In this document: positions 25,001-45,661 of the stretch, piece by piece
Numbering within the stretch: the stretch's first letter is position 1
How the letters are laid out: every line of letters begins with the position of its first letter
Assembly (NCBI RefSeq): GCF_027409185.1
Contig: NC_084474.1
Span: 4,457,382 to 4,521,381 of the forward strand
DNA: 64,000 nt
Origin: Cynocephalus volans
Taxonomy: Eukaryota > Chordata > Mammalia > Dermoptera > Cynocephalidae
Reading direction: 5' to 3'
Translations under genes and position numbers: made by a program
The notes under the pieces: generated by a model
What the model saw: the letters and a program-made list of their open reading frames with translations, nothing else
The model's database searches: none
What the model was told of the DNA's origin: nothing

Positions 25001-25453
25001 ATTTCATTATAATTTATTACATTTTAATTCATTTATTTTAATTAAATCATTTACTCAGTCCAATAACTTGGTCTTATTTTTTCCTCGCTCTCATCCCAGT
25101 CTGCATATCACGTTCTGCGCCTGCCACTTTAGGAGCGGGTCTTCTTGTGGGGTAGGCTTCTTGTTGGAGCAGTTTTCAGCATATGTCCCAAGAGCAGAGA
25201 CTGTTCACTCTAGAAGTGGTTCCTTGTCACAGCTATCTTTATCCCATTAATCTTTTTGGACTGAAATGAATGGAAACACTTATGCTACCTGCTTCTTTTG
25301 AATAATACTCATGTCTTATTCTTCCTCCCTCCATCCCATCCCTTCCTTCCAGGACTCAAAGTGAACCGTTTGGATATGTATGGAGAAAAGTACAAACCCT
25401 TTAAGGGAATAAAATACATGACCAAAGCTGGGAAATTCCAAGTTCGAACGTGA
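12300..25453 (+). CDS. AP3M2: AP-3 complex subunit mu-2 (AP3M2), spliced, 418 aa
   Basis: Medium (mu) chain of the AP-3 adaptor complex, the paralogue mainly expressed in neurons. AP-3 sorts cargo from endosomes to lysosome-related organelles and synaptic vesicles, and the mu chain recognises tyrosine-based YxxPhi signals. Coding exons: 12300-12572, 15451-15622, 19051-19188, 21777-21862, 22177-22310, 23598-23805, 24101-24245, 25353-25453. They sum to 1,257 nt, keep frame at every junction, and all introns are GT-AG. The protein starts MIHSLFLINSSGDIFLEKHW: a longin-like domain at about residues 1-140, then the mu-homology domain at about 176-417, ending KAGKFQVRT. Mu-2-specific residues (for example NSSGDIF and QMPKGVLNMS) separate it from AP3M1 as I remember it, and PLAT as the next gene supports AP3M2. 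No disruption is visible. The start is the conserved family ATG, 51 nt into the exon. Confidence 0.97.
12573..15450 (+). other. AP3M2 intron after coding exon 1
   Basis: 2.9-kb intron. An MIR-like relic lies at about 14690-14910 (ccattttacatagtgcttcat, atccagtgctttttccatag). No gene or RNA is seen. Confidence 0.6.
15451..15622 (+). CDS. AP3M2: AP3M2 coding exon 2
   Basis: 172 nt beginning DYFGVCSEPVIKDN and ending NTITG. Acceptor gccag|gatt and donor acag|gtatgg. It completes the longin-like domain and the start of the linker. Confidence 0.97.
16567..16649 (-). mobile_element. tRNA-Ile-derived SINE monomer in AP3M2 intron
   Basis: Reverse-oriented body (ggggatcgaaccctggac ... ccaactgagctaaccagcc) preceded by a T-rich tail from about 16530. 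An approximate duplication tgcccat(t/g)ttttt flanks it. Confidence 0.85.
18229..18650 (-). mobile_element. Solo MaLR LTR in AP3M2 intron
   Basis: 422-bp LTR of the MST/THE1 type in minus orientation, with TG...CA ends and a perfect 5-bp duplication gtacc at 18224-18228 and 18651-18655. No second LTR or interior is present, so it is a solo LTR formed by recombination. It lies in the intron between coding exons 2 and 3. Confidence 0.9.
19051..19188 (+). CDS. AP3M2: AP3M2 coding exon 3
   Basis: 138 nt encoding STNVGDQLPTGQLSVVPWRR to AIIDKS, with acceptor tttcag and donor gtaggt. It carries the linker and first strand of the mu-homology domain (KYTNNEAYFDV). Confidence 0.97.
19376..19620 (+). 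mobile_element. Trimeric tRNA-Ile-derived SINE
   Basis: Three head-to-tail units of about 75-80 bp, each with an A-box-like ggctc.ct..ggagag and a B-box-like ggttc.gatccc, ending in an A-rich tail. A perfect 12-bp duplication agagaagtaaca flanks it (19364-19375 and 19621-19632). The trimer form matches what is described for colugo CYN SINEs. Confidence 0.88.
19800..21480 (-). repeat. Antisense L2 relic interrupted by an L1M 3' end
   Basis: L2-complement blocks flank 20205-20605, for example aacaaatgtttattgaaaac near 19830, ataacttgatcagacttg near 20700, and acatccaagtggagatgtcc near 21076. The central 400 bp is plus-strand L1M 3' UTR (gtagaatactatacagtaatg, ccagcaacatgaatgaacc, ttactgttttacctcaatg), a nested insertion. 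Confidence 0.65.
21640..21712 (+). repeat. Purine-rich simple repeat
   Basis: Degenerate GGAA/GAAA/GGGA run in the AP3M2 intron, following a ggatggacaaatgg-type stretch. Confidence 0.75.
21777..21862 (+). CDS. AP3M2: AP3M2 coding exon 4
   Basis: 86 nt encoding STITAEIQGVIDSCVKL to LTLSFM, within the mu-homology domain. Acceptor ctcag and donor gtaaaa; ends in phase 0. Confidence 0.96.
22012..22094 (+). repeat. Compound microsatellite (GA)n(GT)n
   Basis: About 40 bp of GA followed by about 43 bp of GT, uninterrupted, ending 83 bp before the acceptor of AP3M2 coding exon 5. Likely polymorphic in length. Confidence 0.97.
22177..22310 (+). CDS. AP3M2: AP3M2 coding exon 5
   Basis: 134 nt encoding NPRLLDDVSFHPCVRFKRWE to LLSYHVSAQ, the core of the signal-binding mu-homology domain. 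Acceptor cgcag, 83 bp after a long dinucleotide repeat; donor gtaagc. Confidence 0.97.
22375..23120 (+). repeat. Two MIR relics in AP3M2 intron
   Basis: First copy at about 22380-22600 (aatgcaggctctagag, acctgggttcaaattccag, ttgtaaatcaaaaataataa). Second at about 22870-23110 (gtctcggaatcagactgcctg, catctgtaaaatcagtacc, gtactcaataaatgtta). Confidence 0.65.
23598..23805 (+). CDS. AP3M2: AP3M2 coding exon 6
   Basis: 208 nt encoding LVAIPVYVKHNISF to GTHTFDPVTK, in the mu-homology domain. Acceptor ttccag and donor gtaggg; ends in phase 0. Confidence 0.97.
24101..24245 (+). CDS. AP3M2: AP3M2 coding exon 7
   Basis: 145 nt encoding MLSWDVGKINPQKLPSLKG to KIQQLAIS. Acceptor ttgaag and donor gtaagt. 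Confidence 0.97.
24690..24810 (+). repeat. MIR relic
   Basis: actgggcatttgctatgtgcc, aggcactttctaaagctc and aaccacgctgtgaggta are MIR/L2 core-like blocks. Confidence 0.6.
25353..25453 (+). CDS. AP3M2: AP3M2 coding exon 8 (stop)
   Basis: 101 nt encoding LKVNRLDMYGEKYKPFKGIK to KAGKFQVRT and the TGA at 25451-25453. The acceptor tract is ttccttccag. The C-terminal strand is the invariant end of the mu family. Confidence 0.97.
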
Positions 25454-27032
25454 AGGGAGAGTTTTGCAGAAGGAACAGTCGTGAACACTTTTTCATTTCT
25501 TGTCTAAAAGTAAAAAATGTCAGCCTGTCTCCTAGGTCAGTCCCCTTCTGGACCTACCTGCTCCCTGTTTTCCTCTGCCTTCAGTGCCATGGGACTAAGC
25601 AGGAGAGAGGAGGTTCACCATGGAGAGCTGGACAGAACTGAAACAAGGTCGGCACCAACTCAGCTCTCCAAGAAGAGATGCATGAGGGAGGACAGAGACG
25701 CTGGACGCCACATTAACTGTTTTTAACGTAGAAAAAGACTAGCATTTGTTGCTTGCTAGGCTTTAATGATCTAAAGCCAATGAAAGACTTTTTTGTGGAA
25801 TTTTTTTTTTAAGGTAGAAAGATTAGAAAGAAAGAAAGGTTGGAAGTAAAATGAATGTAAGTCTCAGAAAGGCCAGTTAAGGATCTAATCTGTGAGGGAG
25901 AGAAGGGAGGAAACAGTATTAAGGAAGAGTCGTGCGGAGACATAGTAAAATGAAAGATTGTCAAGAGCAGTGATGAGACTCCTCCTAAGGAGGCTTGGGA
26001 AGAATAGAGTGGAATTGGTTTCTCTTCCCTCCGCTGTCATATGAAAAGCATTTGTTTTAGAAATGAACTGGAGACTTGTAAATTCGAGTCCACTATTGAC
26101 GTGGGAAACTCCGGTAGAATCAGGTTTTCCCTTGAAGTCTGTGATGATGTCAGACTAGTTTTCAGATGCTGTCACTTGCCTTCAGCATTTGGTCGTCTTC
26201 AGTGAGCAGGTGACTTGCCCTCCTCCTGTGGTGGTTGCCTAAAATGCCTCTTTCCCTAACCCAAAACAGTGGTACTCACTTCACTTTATAGAACCCACCA
26301 GCCTTTTTCCTGTAACCTTATTCCTCAATAGGATTTTCTAAAAAGTAGGAGAGTTTCAGAAAAGTCAATCCCATAACCCCCAGTGCAGCCAGATGTTGTG
26401 TGTCATGATATTGCAATAGAGATGGCCAAGTCATTTTCTGTGAAGGGAGACCACAGCCATAACCAAGTGATCTCATGTTTACATTCATCAGTGCTAGATT
26501 GGTATTGGATCCAAACCTTCCTGTCTGAAACTTTCCCATCTGCAGCCCTAAGTAAAAATGCTCACCACTGAGGCATAGCTGATCCTTGAAGCTGTGTGGC
26601 AAAGTTATCCTTTCCTCAATAGTTTGTTCTATACCCTAGTCTATATTTATTAACCATAGATACCTACTAGTCCATTTTTGCTTTAAGAATAAAAAAAAAA
26701 AAAAATCTCCTAAATTTGTGAATAAAATTCATGCTGTAGGAGGATAGGCCATGTTGATCTTGTGTAACCAGCCCAGTTTAAGAAACATGGCAACAAAAAG
26801 GCAACTCTAGGCTTTCCCAATGGGTTGTTTTTATTCTAGTTGTGTTTGTTACCCATTTAAATGTTTGTATAAAAGACAGGTTTTTAAACATTATTATTGC
26901 AGCTTAAGGAATGATATTGTGCTCTGCTTCGTGCATAGCATGGAGAAAAAGGAAGACCTATGCTCTCTCCAAGCCTTAGAACTTTAAAGTTTCCAAATAC
27001 TTGTGCGAAGTTTTTGCTCGTTTTATTTTTCT

Positions 27033-27110
27033 TTCTGGGACTTAGTTTTGCTTCACAGTGGAGTGGTTTGCTTTGTGAAAACCACTGTGAAGCAAAACTA
27101 AGTACCAGAA
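27033..27110 (+). repeat. Near-perfect inverted repeat (hairpin) in AP3M2 3' UTR
   Basis: Arms 27040-27061 and 27082-27103 are exact reverse complements over 22 bp, with a 20-nt loop. Pairing extends seven more bases outward after one mismatch (27033-27039 against 27104-27110). In RNA this is a 29-bp stem. It could be a small palindromic DNA transposon, a pre-miRNA-like hairpin or a duplex for RNA editing. I do not recognise the family. Confidence 0.9.
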
Positions 27111-27632
27111 GTAGAATATCAAACTAGGAGTTTATCCTCTGGGATAAACCGTGCTGTACACAATTGCACGTTTCCTGCTCTGTCACTCCGGAATTTGTCC
27201 TGGGTTTCTGTGCCCGTATACACACCTACTGCGATGGGGATACGTCTTTGCCTGTGGATTCCAGGACACTTGATATCACTTCTGGAGGCTCCAAAGGTTT
27301 TAAGGTTTCCTAAGTCACAGGAAACCACTAAGCCTGGTCCCTGAAATTTTTTAGGTTTATAAGTACAGCTGTTTTATTTCCTAGAGGAAGTTGTTTTATT
27401 TCCTATTTCAAGGGAGGCACCTAAGAAGAAATAAAGTATCTGGAGGATGGGACCTTAGCAGGCCTAAGCACATGTGAAGTAGCTTTCCCATCCTGTGTGT
27501 GGCAGACCTCAGGTGCTGCAGAGCACCTGCTGCTCCCCAACAGCACGTCAGGTAGCACAGGTAGTGCAGAGTCTCAATGGAGCTGCCAGTTCTATGTTTA
27601 ATGTGCAAAAGTAGCTTCTCTGTTTACAGCTT

Positions 27633-27638
27633 AATAAA
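27633..27638 (+). terminator. AP3M2: Polyadenylation signal AATAAA, AP3M2
   Basis: Canonical hexamer followed within about 30 nt by a T/GT-rich stretch (gttttaccagtctgtgt). It lies about 2.2 kb after the stop, which suits the expected main mRNA end. Confidence 0.65.
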
Positions 27639-27655
27639 GTCGAGTTTTACCAGTC

Positions 27656-30277
27656 TGTGTCCTAAGAGCTTTGTGATAACTGCAGTAATGCTGTGCCGTG
27701 CATGCCTCAGCAGAAGTGGTTAGTAAGGAATTCATGTACTTGGGGGTGTTTACTACTTTTGTACAGCTGTAAAGCCTGAGGCCATATGTATAGTTTGATT
27801 CTCTAGTCACCTCTAGAAGGTAGGGATGTTGATATGAATGTCATTTTTAAGGTTGTGGGAGCTAAGGTCCTGATCAATCCAATTATTTTTCCCCACGGTG
27901 TAAAAGACAAAACCTTTAAAGCTGCAGGTGACTATTCTAGTGCTTTCCCCGTTCCCTGGACCCGCTTCTCAGGTTTATTAATTTAGGCATGAACAGGGCT
28001 TCAAGGTACTAAACACCTCTATTGTAGTAGAGATTTCTTGGAAGAGAAGGTGTTGGGAATCTATAAAGTGTAGACATTGATTGTTATTCCATATCTACTA
28101 ATTTTCTTCTATAAACCTCATAGCCATGAAAATACTTTGACTTGTTTACTAACGATACATGTCCAGCATTTGTTAATACTCCATCCTCTCTCAGCTGTTT
28201 GGTATTTCTTTTCCCTTGGCCTGGATGTTTTGGTAGTAGTATGTGACCAGTAGGTGGTGACTTAGTGCCATCAATACTAATTTTTTAAAATTGTTAGAAT
28301 TTTTTAAAAATTTAATCTGAAACTTAAACTTCCTCCAAGATCCTAAGTACTGGGGATTGTGTGAAGTCTTTGGCTTTTGAAGTGAAATATGGAACCCAAA
28401 GTGTATGACACGTCTTGATAAGCAGATGTTATTGGGCTGCAGGAAGACAGCAGTTTCAGCCGTCTGAGTTCCTCTAGGTCTTTACCTTGAAACAAATTGC
28501 ACGGTTACTTCTTCCTTAGGTCTGCTGGCATCTGTTTGCTTTATTAACCAGCCAGGCATGGTAAGGAAATAACATTTAATTTCCCCTTGTGCCCATTCCC
28601 TTCCCCTGACAAGTTCTAGACATTTTATCCTAAATTTCCTAACCCATTCTGGGTAGTGATGTGTTGCTCTTTGAGTGCATTTTAGCATAATTCAAATGAA
28701 TCCGTCTTGCGGAGCTGGGGCTCTGCCCTGCAACTTGGCCATGGCCTCTTCTGAGTAACTGTCTTCATCTAGTCTGGTTTCCAGGACTGCACTGAGGAAT
28801 GCTGGGGCCTTTTAGTTCTACTTTTCCTCCCCAGGAGGACCTACTGGTTCAGCTCATTCCATTAACCTGACCGTTGAGAGGAAAGTGTGTCATGGAAGGG
28901 GCAGAGCATGCAACCGGTTGGATTTCTGCCAGAGACGCAGTGGCTAGGATTCCTGCTATCACTGTCTTCAAAGCATGTTTTTCTGAAGTGATCGAGATGC
29001 ATGTGTTTCTAGAATAAAATCTTACAACTTATGAGTGAGCAGTCTGAAGTCACAAATCTGTGACTTAAGTCTCTGCAGCCTCCATTTATTTAACTGGCCC
29101 GGAGACTTCAGCATTTCAGGGAAGTAGGCTGCGACACCCCCCACACCCCCAGTCAAGTTCTTGGACTTTAGACAATCTCTGTCTTTTGTGAGTTTAAACG
29201 GCATCTAAGAACCTCTAAATTGAGCCGTTCCAACAACCCTTCCAGAGACAGAGACAACTATGACCACCTTTGTCTTCTCCAGGAAACTGCATCAGCACAT
29301 ACACAACAGCAAGCATTGCAACCTGGGATTTATTCTTGGAACTAGGGTGTCGGTGACAACAAAAGCTGTCAGGCAGCAGCCGGGAGGAGCATGGAGTGCA
29401 TTTTGTGGGTGGTTAGAAAATAGTCTAAGAGAAGCAGAAAGCAGCATTACTTGAGGAACATACTTCTGTGAACTGATTCGGGAGTTAATTCTTTCTGATG
29501 AGCAGAAAAGCAAAACAGAACGGGGAAAAATGACCCAAATACTAGCTTCTAGGCCAAACTCATAATTGGGATGTTGCTGTGTTAGCAAGACTGTGTGTAG
29601 GCTCCTCGTCCTTTTCTCCTTTATCCCTTAAGCTGCCCTCCACTTTCCCTCAGTCACAGCGTGCTCAGCTCACCACTTCCCCAGGCAGAAATCCCAGTGG
29701 CCTCGCAGCCTGCAGAGTGAAGTGTGAGCTCAGTTTAGCGCTCGCTGCCATAATCCAATTCCAACCTATTCTGCTTTTCGTGAAGTTCGCTTTAGACAGA
29801 GTCTACTGCTCATTCCTGCCCATATGCCCACTTTCCCTTTTGCCTCCAGATCTTTCCAGATCTTTCTCCAGACTTTTTTCTCGCTGAGCCCACCCCACTT
29901 TTCTCCAGATGTTTCCAGATATTTTCATGTAGTGAAATTGTCTCAGGATTGCCTCTCCTGTACTCGTCCACCAGTCCAAACCTTACCCAATATGAGAGCC
30001 TTTCCTAATTCTATTTTTTTTCTTAAGACTCCCTAATCCCTCCTGCAATTGGATTTCAGGAAGTTTCTGCCACTTTGGGGCCTATCTTCATTCTATCCTG
30101 TTATCACCTTATATGCAGCAAGTGTCCCGTGTATGCTGAAGGAAGGAAGGAAATATTTCAAATGATTCAAAAAATGTGAACACAAATAACATGAGTAGAT
30201 AAGCTGTGAGGTACTACATATGTGACAAAACCATTCCACTCTGATTTGGGGAAAAAATGTGAAAAATATATTTGAAT
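27656..30277. other. Intergenic between AP3M2 and PLAT 3' ends
   Basis: About 2.6 kb between convergent transcripts. Mostly unique-looking sequence; a degenerate L2-like stretch lies at about 29600-30060. No gene is recognised and no long frame has conserved features. Confidence 0.55.
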
Positions 30278-31123
30278 TTATTATTTAAGTACACTATAAT
30301 ACAGGGTTGTGGCAACAAAGTAAAACTAAAATGGACTGATAGAAACGTGTTAAAGCCTAGTTTATCTGTTATTAACATAATACAATTCTCCCGTTCTACT
30401 GTAAAGTTTATAAGGAAAAAACATTCACACTGTACACAAAAGGAATACCTTCCCAGAGTTGTGGAGTGGAGGAAGGGGAAAGCAGAAGACTCAGTTTATT
30501 TTATCAGCAGCTGGCCAGTAAGGGCATCAAAACCCTTGACCTTGGCATTATCAACACCACGCTCTAACCAACTAAGCCAACTGGTCAGCCCAGAAGACTT
30601 GGTCTAACGGATGGTTTTGAGGAACATGGTCGGGCTGGCCAGCCCATCCCTTATTTGGAGGTCTTGCTGAGCCTCTTGTGGTTATAAATACACATTCTAT
30701 TTCTAGTGCAATCTTCCTTTCCTGAAGGATCTAGTTATTTCTTACTATTGAGACATGCCTTTATCTTTATGGTCTCATTTCCAAAGCTGCTCATGTTGAC
30801 AGATTAGGAGGTTGGGTTTTTGGTTGGAAATGGGTTGGCTTACAATGGTGGTATTCCAGAAGGGGTTAGCATGTATTTATCTGTCTTCCCATCTGACATT
30901 ACATTCTGAAATCAGACCATAGCCCTGAAAACTTCCAAAATAGGAAGTACCGATGAAAATATATGCTCCTCCCGCTCCCATCGGATCTCCTGCTGTTTCT
31001 GCTGAGTGGTGGTTTATGGAGAAATCTGTGTGAAAGGAACACTCCGTCTTTGCAGTATGTGTTCTGAAGAGGGAGAAGCAGGGTCTCATTTGGTTTCAGG
31101 GAGTTGGGTTTTCTTGGTCATGG
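30278..31123 (-). other. PLAT: PLAT 3' UTR and candidate polyadenylation signal
   Basis: An AATAAA on the minus strand at 30278-30283 lies about 840 nt after the stop, close to the human 3' UTR length as I recall it. A second AATAAA at 30495-30500 sits beside a minus-strand SINE insertion that would be part of the UTR. The choice of end is uncertain. Confidence 0.5.
30492..30590 (-). mobile_element. tRNA-Ile-derived SINE near the PLAT 3' end
   Basis: Reverse-oriented monomer with ccaactaagccaactggtcagcc at its 5' end. The 9-bp duplication cagaagact is at 30483-30491 and 30591-30599. It may lie within the PLAT 3' UTR. Confidence 0.83.
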
Positions 31124-42005
<10,882 letters not shown>

Positions 42006-42184
42006 TTCTTCAGGATGTCCCTTAAATTCTGGAAGAAGAGGAAAAAGAGCTTAATCGTGTGATTTGAGAGGTCAAAGAGCACAACAAAGTTAAGAACCTG
42101 CAGCATTATCACGGCAGGTTCCCATTGGCATCTGCTCCCACAGTGAGAATGACAGGACAAGTGTCTGCAAGACCATTTTTTTAA

Positions 42185-42547
42185 CTGTATGTATTTTTTA
42201 TTGTGGTAAATACACATAACATAAAATTTACCACCTTAACCATTTTTAGGTGCACAGCTCGGTGGCATTAAGTGTATTCCCATGTTGTGCAACCATCACC
42301 ACCTTCCATCTCCAGAACTTTCCAGCTTCCCAAACTGAAACTCTGTGCCCATTAAAGAATAACTCCTCATTCCCCCTCCCCAGCCCCTCGCACCCCCCAC
42401 TCCACTTTTTGTCTCTATGAATCTGACGACTCTACATACATCACACGAGTGGAATCATTCAGCTTTTGCCTTTTGTGGCTTGCTCATTCACTTAGTGTAA
42501 CGTCCTCAAGGTTCATCCACGTTGTTGCATGTGTCAGAATTCCCTTC
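42185..42547 (-). repeat. Old L1M 3'-end relic, left part
   Basis: Antisense L1M-type 3' sequence (tattgtggtaaatacacataacat, caaccatcaccacc, ttgctcattcacttagtgtaa). It was split by the composite element and resumes at 44494. Confidence 0.75.
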
Positions 42548-44493
42548 TTTTTTTTTCATCATCTTAACTTTATTATTATTATTATTTTAATTTATTTTAT
42601 TCATTGAATCAAAATCGATTATACATATTTTGGGGGTTCAACATTGAGATATGTTGATCAAATCAATATTACTAGCATATATATTGTTACAAATTATAAT
42701 TATTCTTTATGCCCCTTGTCCAATCTTTCCCTCTCCCCCTCCTTCCCCCCCCAATTGCCCTAGATTTCTTCTCTCCTTCTGAAAGAGTAATGGTTACTCT
42801 GTTGATTTGTTGCCTAGATGATCTGTCCAATGCTGAGAGATGTGATCAGGTCCCCCAATATTATCATAGAGCAGATGCTTCTTCTGTCACTCTGAAATGG
42901 GCTTTGTGGAGAGAGACATCCTCCTCTTTTCTTTGTCTCTGCTGGTGACTCTCCTTGTGGTTGGCGGACTATCTGCGTGGTGGCTGTGGCATCTAGCCGC
43001 TTTTGAAGCAGCCATGGTTATTGTGGTGGCTGTGGTGGGCCACCCACATGGAGGTGCTGTTTTTGGTATGCTCCTTGGCACTGGCGGTATACCTGGTTGT
43101 GGAGTGTGTTTGGTCCCCTTCTCCATGCCTCTGGTCCCTTGGCAGGCCCCAAGGCGCTGGCGCCATGTGCCTGGTTGTGGGAGGGGTGGCCGATCCCCTT
43201 CTCCATGCTTCAGCTCACTGGACGAGAACCAAGGAGCTGGCTTGGTGTGCCTGGTTGTGGGAGAGAGGTCCGGTCCCCTTCTCCATGTCCTGGGTCCCTG
43301 GGTGGGCTCTGAGGTGCTGGCATGTTGTGCCTGGTTGTGGGAGGGTGGTCCGGTCCCCGCCTCCATAACCCGGGTCCCTGGGTGGGCCCCAAGGCTCTGG
43401 CTCAGTGTGCCTGGTGTGGGAGGGTGGTCTCTAGTCCCTTTCTCCTTGCCTTGGGTCCCTGGGCAGGACCCAAGGTGCTGGCTTGGTGTGCCTGGTTGTG
43501 GGAGGAGGGCCCAGTCTCTGGCTCCAGGCCTTGGGTCCCTGGGCTGGCCCTGAGGCACTGGTCCAGTTTGCCTGGAAGTAGGAGTGGTGTCGGTCCCCAG
43601 ATCCAAGCCTCCGTTTCCCAGGCAGGCCCCACGGTGCTGGTGGTGTGCCTGGGCCGGAACTAACTTTTTATCCTTTGCTTCTAACATGGGGGAACTTCCT
43701 GTGGGAACCAGTACTTGAGTGTGTGGTTGTTTAAGTTGCTGCTTTGCTGCTGTTTCCTTAGGGAAGGCGTTTTGTGCAGCTCAGGGTTTAATGGTTGATC
43801 TTATAGGTACTTCTGGCTCTCCAGAGACCTGGTGGATCTGTGTTCTGTAGAATCTCTGATCTGGGCCTGAGTTTTTTCATCAAACTGCACCCCATGCAAT
43901 TCTGCATTACTGACCAGTCTCCTCTAAGTGGTCCTGTGCTGACTGGGGGGCAGGTCGTCTGTCCTTGCTGTATCCCATTGTTCTCCTGGTGTTCCCATCT
44001 TGCCCACCGCCCGTGCTCCAAACACTTCCCATGGGATGGGTCCTGTGCCGGTCCCTTGTGATGACTCACCAGCCTCTGGATGGCTCCCTTTTTCAGCTGT
44101 TCTGGCTCCTCGCTCCTGTGTGGATTCATGGGAAACCTATTAGTGGTCTTGCTGTCCTGGGGGCCACCAAGGCCCTCTTCTCCCCTGCCGCCTCCAAGTA
44201 ACTCCATCTGAAGGGCGCAGCAGTGGCTTCTGCCGGCTCCTGCTCCATGCGCTCAGCAGCTCGAGCCTTAAAGCAGCCGCAGCCAGAAACGCTCAGAGCA
44301 GCTTTTTCTTTCTCTCATCGTAGTTTCTCCCGCCTTCCCGCCTTCATGAACTCCGTAGGTCTCTCCTCCTCTCCCTGTGAGCTCCAGCGTCCCCGGCTTG
44401 GCTGATGTTATATTTTTATAGTTGTAAATTTGGTTGATTTGTGGGAGAGAGTGACGCTGAGGACCGTCTATTCCACCGTCTTGACTGGAACTC
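42548..44493 (-). mobile_element. Composite L1-VNTR-L1 retroelement (SVA-like architecture) in PLAT intron 1
   Basis: Minus-strand element with an L1-type 5' start at 44493 (AGTTCCAGTCAAGACGGTGG, as in L1 5' ends). About 840 bp of L1 5'UTR-like sequence follows, then about seven 79-81-bp tandem units (43088-43655). After about 240 bp of unassigned sequence comes an L1 ORF2-like scrap and a purine-rich L1 3' UTR (42548-42845) with a 9-A tail. A 14-bp duplication tcagaattcccttc flanks it (42534-42547 and 44494-44507). No L1 ORF1 or ORF2 of useful length is present, so it must have moved in trans. The alternative is an internally deleted L1 whose 5' UTR natively holds the repeats. Long frames over the VNTR on both strands are not genes. 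Confidence 0.85.
43088..43655 (-). repeat. VNTR, about 80-bp units
   Basis: Plus-strand units begin with tgtgcctggttgtgggag or a variant at 43088, 43166, 43246, 43326, 43406, 43487, 43567 and a partial at 43646. Periods are 78-81 bp. Each contains ggtcccc, cctgggtggg and aaggcgctggc-like blocks. GC-rich, with 10-25% divergence between units by eye. Confidence 0.9.
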
Positions 44494-44600
44494 TCAGAAT
44501 TCCCTTCCTTTTTAAGGATGAATAATATTCCATTAACTGGATAGACCCATTTTGTTTGTCCATTCATCTGTTGATGGATACTTGGGTGGCTTGAAGATGG
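44494..44600 (-). repeat. Old L1M 3'-end relic, right part
   Basis: Continues the 42185-42547 relic: tttttaaggatgaataatattccatt and tttgtccattcatctgttgatgg are the next blocks of the same L1 3' end. This confirms the insertion point of the composite element. Confidence 0.75.
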
Positions 44601-45537
44601 TTTTCCCCAGAGATTTTTCTGGGCTGAAGGGCAAGACCATCTCTGGTATTTCTTGGCAGCTCAGAAACCACAGTGCCCTGGCTGGCTTCCTGGAAGGGAA
44701 TTCCTGCCCTGGGTTGGCTAGAGGGCAATATTCTTTCTGACTTTTTCAGAGGAAGCTGTAGGAATTTTATTGCCAGCACATCACAGGGCAGCCAACCTCA
44801 GGTTGCCTCAGCAATTCCACTTATAACAGAGCCCACTTCCATGTCTGACAGTCTCCTTGTCCAGCAAAGGAAAGGCTGCCTCCAGGCCAGCCCCCCACTC
44901 CCCCGTTCCATTCCATTGGAATGTCTGACTCCTTTTTTACAAGCCAACAGATCCGGCAAAGCACAGATTTGTAGAAAAGAAGGAAAGCATCTGGTTTTCA
45001 GTCATTAGACTCAGATCTTCCTGGACCCAAAATTCCCAGTTTCCATTTGCCTTTCCCCAGTGATCTTGCCCTCAGCAGCTTAAAGTAGGTTAGTTGGTTG
45101 AGGTGACCTTCAGTCACAACAACACTTGGCCCCCCATCCCCTATCTCAGGGGTCCTAAGCGCCTTGTCCTTCAGAGGCTCTCAGGGCTTTCCTCCTTGCC
45201 TGCCTCTGGCACCTGCTGAGTGTGTCATCCAGCCTCCACCCTCATCCCCAGCTCCCTTCCTTCAGCACCCGGAGGGTGAGCAGGAGGCTCTGTGCCTCAC
45301 CGACTCTCCCTGGGCTGCTGGGGACAGCAAAGGAGGGAAAATGGAGCTGCAAGGAGCAGAAGGATCTGTATCACGGGGATTCCAGTAAGAGGGGGTCTTG
45401 TCAACCCTGCCCCACCCCAAGCGAAGGAGGCGTCTGGGCCTCTGTTCTCGCGTGGCATGCCCAAGGCCTCCTTCCACGGCAGGTGGAGTGAGCTCTTTGG
45501 GGCCCTTTTCTCACTCAGAGGAGGCAGCTGTGTATTA

Positions 45538-45661
45538 CCTTTATTTATTTACTTATTTGTTTGTTTATTTACTTATTTATTTATTTATTCTTGCTTGCCA
45601 GTCCAGGGACTGAACCCCAAACCTCTGTGTTATCAGCACCATGTTCTAAGCAACTGAGCAG
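45538..45661 (-). mobile_element. tRNA-derived SINE with TTTA-rich tail
   Basis: Reverse-oriented body 45590-45661 (gactgaaccccaaacctctg, gttctaagcaactgagca). The (TTTA)n run at 45538-45590 is its expanded A-rich tail. Confidence 0.75.

Larger units (their letters stand above)
25454..27655 (+). other. AP3M2: AP3M2 3' untranslated region
   Basis: About 2.2 kb from the stop to just past the AATAAA at 27633. The length agrees with my recollection of the human 3' UTR. It contains a strong inverted repeat at 27033-27110 and earlier A-rich AATAAA-like sites near 26687 and 26720 that could give shorter isoforms. No other gene is visible. Confidence 0.65.

Noticed and set aside
42887-43687. 266-codon minus-strand frame and 218-codon plus-strand frame (42897-43553)
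   Set aside because: Both lie in the VNTR of the composite retroelement; the 80-81-bp periods shift frame between units and no domain is visible.
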